Assembly: GCA_043783625.1 (NCBI GenBank)
Contig: JAYVZE010000151.1
Location: 1-64,000 of the forward strand
Origin: JAFDVL01 sp043783625
Lineage (GTDB): Bacteria > Acidobacteriota > Blastocatellia > RBC074
DNA: 64,000 nucleotides
Reading direction: 5' to 3'
The notes under the pieces are model-generated. The model had not been told where the DNA came from, searched no databases, and saw only the letters and a program-made list of their open reading frames with translations. Positions within the stretch are counted from its first letter, which is position 1; every line of letters starts with the position of its first letter. Position numbers and translations under genes: made by a program. Below are positions 61,793-64,000 of this stretch, piece after piece.

Positions 61793-62323
61793 ATGACAAT
61801 TCAATATTTGCAAAGACCATCAGAGACAGAATTTTCGGATGAAGCCGCCAGCTACGTGGCGCTTGTTCCTGAAAATGATGTCATGAAAGTGCTGCGGGAA
61901 CAGGTCGAAAGCGTCCGCAAAATTATTTCCGGCATTCCTGAAGAACAGGAATTATTTCGCTATGCGCCTGATAAATGGAGCATTCGAGAAATGGTCGGAC
62001 ACTTGAATGACGGAGAAAGGGTATTTGGGTTTCGCGCGTTTACTTTTGCGCGTGGTGACGCGGCAGCACTGCCTGGATTTGACGAAAATGAATACGTGCG
62101 ACAGGCCAATTCTGAAGAAATGATATTGAAAGATTTATTGGCGGAGTTCATTGCCTTGCGTCAATCCAATGTGATGATGTTGGAACAATTAAAAGAAGAG
62201 GCTTGGGAAAGAGTTGGTGTAGCGAATGGTAATCCCGTGTCGGTTCGGGCAATAGTTTGGATTATGGCAGGACACCTCCGGCATCATCTGAATATTTTGA
62301 CCGAACGTTATCTGCAAAAATAA
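61793..62323 (+). CDS. DinB family protein
   Basis: 176 residues, four-helix bundle. Metal-binding His in MVGHLNDGERVFGFRAF and MAGHLRHHLNIL fit the DinB/DUF664 pattern. Likely a thiol-dependent transferase; partner thiol unknown. Five bases after purB, so probably cotranscribed. Confidence 0.88.
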   Translation: MTIQYLQRPSETEFSDEAASYVALVPENDVMKVLREQVESVRKIISGIPEEQELFRYAPDKWSIREMVGHLNDGERVFGFRAFTFARGDAAALPGFDENEYVRQANSEEMILKDLLAEFIALRQSNVMMLEQLKEEAWERVGVANGNPVSVRAIVWIMAGHLRHHLNILTERYLQK

Positions 62324-62408
62324 AACCTGAAGAACAAAAATTCTTGCCCCCTCTTTTTCGTAAGGTAGGTTTTATGCTATATTTTCCGGCTTGTCAGACC
62401 TACCTAAT

Positions 62409-62485
62409 GGCGGTGTAGCTCAGTTGGTTAGAGCGGAGGATTCATAACCCTCAGGTCACTGGTTCGAGCCCAGTCACCGCCACCA
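62409..62485 (+). tRNA. tRNA-Met (anticodon CAT)
   Basis: 77 bases with encoded CCA. Acceptor GGCGGTG/CACCGCC, D loop TCAGTTGGTTAGA, anticodon loop TTCATAA, T arm CTGGTTCGAGCCCAG. The perfect acceptor stem rules out initiator tRNA. The anticodon-stem pair next to the loop is A-C, a mismatch. It could also be tRNA-Ile with modified C34 (CAU), which sequence alone cannot exclude. Confidence 0.93.
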
Positions 62486-62509
62486 CTTTCCAATGAAGTT
62501 CTTGCATTT

Positions 62510-63376
62510 ATGATTATTGCTCTTGACCCGGAATACATTCAGGATGCCGTCGAACAGGCTTTGATCGAAGACCTCGGACGCGGCGACATCACTTCGCGTG
62601 CCACCATCCGCACCAATGCGCGCGGAACAGGCAGCTTTCTTGCCAAACAGGAATTAGTGCTGGCGGGAATTGAAATTGCAGACGCCGTTTTTTCGTGGTT
62701 CGAAGTTGATGTGCAAATTCAATCCACCGTGAACGATGGCGAAGTGATTCCTGCCGGAAAAGTCTTCGCCAAAGCCAGTGGCGACGCGCAAATCTTATTA
62801 GCTGCGGAACGCACCGCGCTGAACTTCCTGCAACATCTGTCAGGCATTGCTACCAAGACAAAAACTTTTGTAGACGCGATTGCGGGGACGAATTCTTTTA
62901 TCGTAGACACGCGGAAAACCGTGCCCGGTTTGCGGATGCTGGAAAAATACGCCGTGACCTGCGGCGGCGGACGCAATCATCGTTTTGGTTTGGACGATGG
63001 AGTTTTGATTAAAGATAATCACATCGCTCTCTCAGGCGGAATTGAAGAAGCTGTTCGCCGAGCGCGTGAAGTCGTCGGACATCTGCATAAAATCGAAGTC
63101 GAAACCGCGAATCTCGACCAGGTCAAACAAGCACTCAAGGCGAATGCCGACATCATCATGCTTGATAACATGACGCCGGAACAGGTGCGTGAATGTGTCG
63201 AGCTGGTCAAAACATCAGCTTCGGACGAACGTCGCGCTATCACAGAAGCTTCAGGCGGAATTAATCTCAGCAACGTCCGCGCGTATGCGGAAGCGGGTGT
63301 AGATTTGATTTCGATTGGTGCGATTACGCATTCGGCTCCGGCGGTAGACATTAGCTTCAAGATCAAAATAAATTGA
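62510..63376 (+). CDS. nadC: Nicotinate-nucleotide pyrophosphorylase (carboxylating)
   Basis: 288 residues. ALIEDLGRGDITSRATI, AERTALNFLQHLSGIAT, VDTRKTVPGLRMLEKYAVTCGGGRNHR and IKDNHIALSGG are all NadC motifs, with the C-terminal EASGGINL and ISIGAITHS. Turns quinolinate and PRPP into nicotinate mononucleotide, in NAD synthesis. Followed by birA after 15 bases. Confidence 0.96.
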   Translation: MIIALDPEYIQDAVEQALIEDLGRGDITSRATIRTNARGTGSFLAKQELVLAGIEIADAVFSWFEVDVQIQSTVNDGEVIPAGKVFAKASGDAQILLAAERTALNFLQHLSGIATKTKTFVDAIAGTNSFIVDTRKTVPGLRMLEKYAVTCGGGRNHRFGLDDGVLIKDNHIALSGGIEEAVRRAREVVGHLHKIEVETANLDQVKQALKANADIIMLDNMTPEQVRECVELVKTSASDERRAITEASGGINLSNVRAYAEAGVDLISIGAITHSAPAVDISFKIKIN

Positions 63377-63391
63377 AGGTCAGGCGAGCTT

Positions 63392-64000
63392 ATGATTCTG
63401 CTCCATCCGCCATTTACCATTCATCATCATGCCTCCATCGGCTCTACCAACGATCAATTAAAAGCAATGCCGGATGCGCCGGAATTCACCTGTGTAACTG
63501 CCGATGAACAAACCGCCGGACGCGGGCGGCGTGATCGTTCGTGGCATTCGGTTCCGGGTGAAGGTTTGTATCTTTCAGTTTTATTGCGACCCGAAATCGA
63601 GGCGAATGAAATTCCTTTGCTCAGTTTTATTGCTGCGATTGCTGTTGCTGAAACGATTCAGCCGCTGCTTGAAAAAACAATCATAGATATTAAATGGCCA
63701 AATGATGTCCTCGTGAATGAGCGAAAAATTAGTGGCGTGCTAATCGAAAGTGCGAGTGTGAATAATACGGCTCCACGCGTGATTGTTGGCATCGGAGTCA
63801 ATGTCAATCATCAAACTTTTCCGCCGGATTTAGTGCAAACCGCGACTTCGTTGTGGATTGAAAGTGGTACATCTTTTAGCGTAGAAACGTTCAGAAATTC
63901 ATTGCTTGATCGCATTGCATATTGGTACGAAACCCTGCGCACGCAAGGTGGCACGAAAATCCTGACGCGCTGGCAACAGCTTTCCAGTTATACCAAAGGG
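63392..64000 (+). CDS. birA: Biotin-protein ligase BirA (5' part, cut by the window end)
   Basis: 203 codons are visible with no stop. ASIGSTNDQL, the biotin-binding GRGRRDRSWHS (GRGRRxRxW), IKWPNDVLVNERKISGVLIE and IVGIGVNVN are diagnostic. The start MILLHPPFTIHHHASIGSTN has no N-terminal helix-turn-helix, so this is the mono-functional type that attaches biotin to acetyl-CoA carboxylase carrier protein without repressing transcription. ATG is 15 bases after nadC. Confidence 0.93.
   Translation, partial: MILLHPPFTIHHHASIGSTNDQLKAMPDAPEFTCVTADEQTAGRGRRDRSWHSVPGEGLYLSVLLRPEIEANEIPLLSFIAAIAVAETIQPLLEKTIIDIKWPNDVLVNERKISGVLIESASVNNTAPRVIVGIGVNVNHQTFPPDLVQTATSLWIESGTSFSVETFRNSLLDRIAYWYETLRTQGGTKILTRWQQLSSYTKG

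Noticed and set aside
62351..62408. Defined promoter for tRNA-Met
   Set aside because: TATATT near 62378 is a possible -10 but no -35 at good spacing was found; a GGTAGGT/ACCTACC pairing around it may be coincidence.

Overview
The window looks like the replication-origin region of an Acidobacteriota chromosome, probably Blastocatellia-like. This is inferred from acidobacterial-type secreted VWFA-related proteins, a DUF6599-like protein, a TPR plus double retropepsin-like protein, and the standard gene set around a bacterial origin; no 16S rRNA gene is present to confirm it. GC content looks moderate to low by eye. Almost all of the sequence is coding, on both strands, and small palindromic repeats fill many of the gaps.

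Layout. 1-5.2 kb: ubiD, an Ogg2-type glycosylase, a TPR/retropepsin protein, then a small toxin-antitoxin patch (VapC-like PIN gene, a small partner ORF, a BrnA-like antitoxin and a BrnT toxin cut short by a palindrome). 5.2-10 kb: a secreted protein gene, dnaA, an origin with a DnaA-box cluster followed by five CTA trios, dnaN, and a possible structured RNA. 10-24.8 kb: DUF6599-like protein, PH-domain protein, phosphodiesterase, glycosyltransferase-pdxJ, argS, an unusual Clp-type AAA+/M41 protease fusion, DUF885 lipoprotein, DAHP synthase and membrane pyrophosphatase. 24.9-28.9 kb: an accessory island with a divergent XRE regulator and a five-gene operon (long NDK, archaeal-type NMP kinase, endonuclease V-like protein lacking two catalytic acids, ITPA-type ITP/XTP pyrophosphatase, small helical protein). 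28.9-36.3 kb: mfd, heptose-1-P adenylyltransferase, a 37-residue membrane protein, a VWFA protein and a GT9-like protein.

36.4-46 kb, minus strand: the classic origin-associated block rpmH-rnpA-yidD-yidC-jag-mnmE-mnmG-rsmG-parA-parB-bactofilin, with two parS sites before parA, about 30 kb from the origin. 46.2-51.8 kb: an apparent operon metG-HEPN gene-small ORF-xseA-xseB-ispA. 51.9-64 kb: EamA transporter, GT39-like protein, GMC oxidoreductase, tRNA-Glu, sugar epimerase, ceramidase-like protein, walJ-like MBL hydrolase, a second VWFA protein, purB, DinB, tRNA-Met, nadC and a birA gene that runs off the end.

Most genes are housekeeping (replication, segregation, tRNA modification, translation, cofactors, membrane insertion). 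The most unusual items are the purine-nucleotide island with its apparently nuclease-dead EndoV relative, the soluble Clp-FtsH-like fusion, the toxin gene broken by a palindrome, a HEPN gene inside a housekeeping operon, and several families of palindromic and heptanucleotide repeats, some of them translated inside essential genes.
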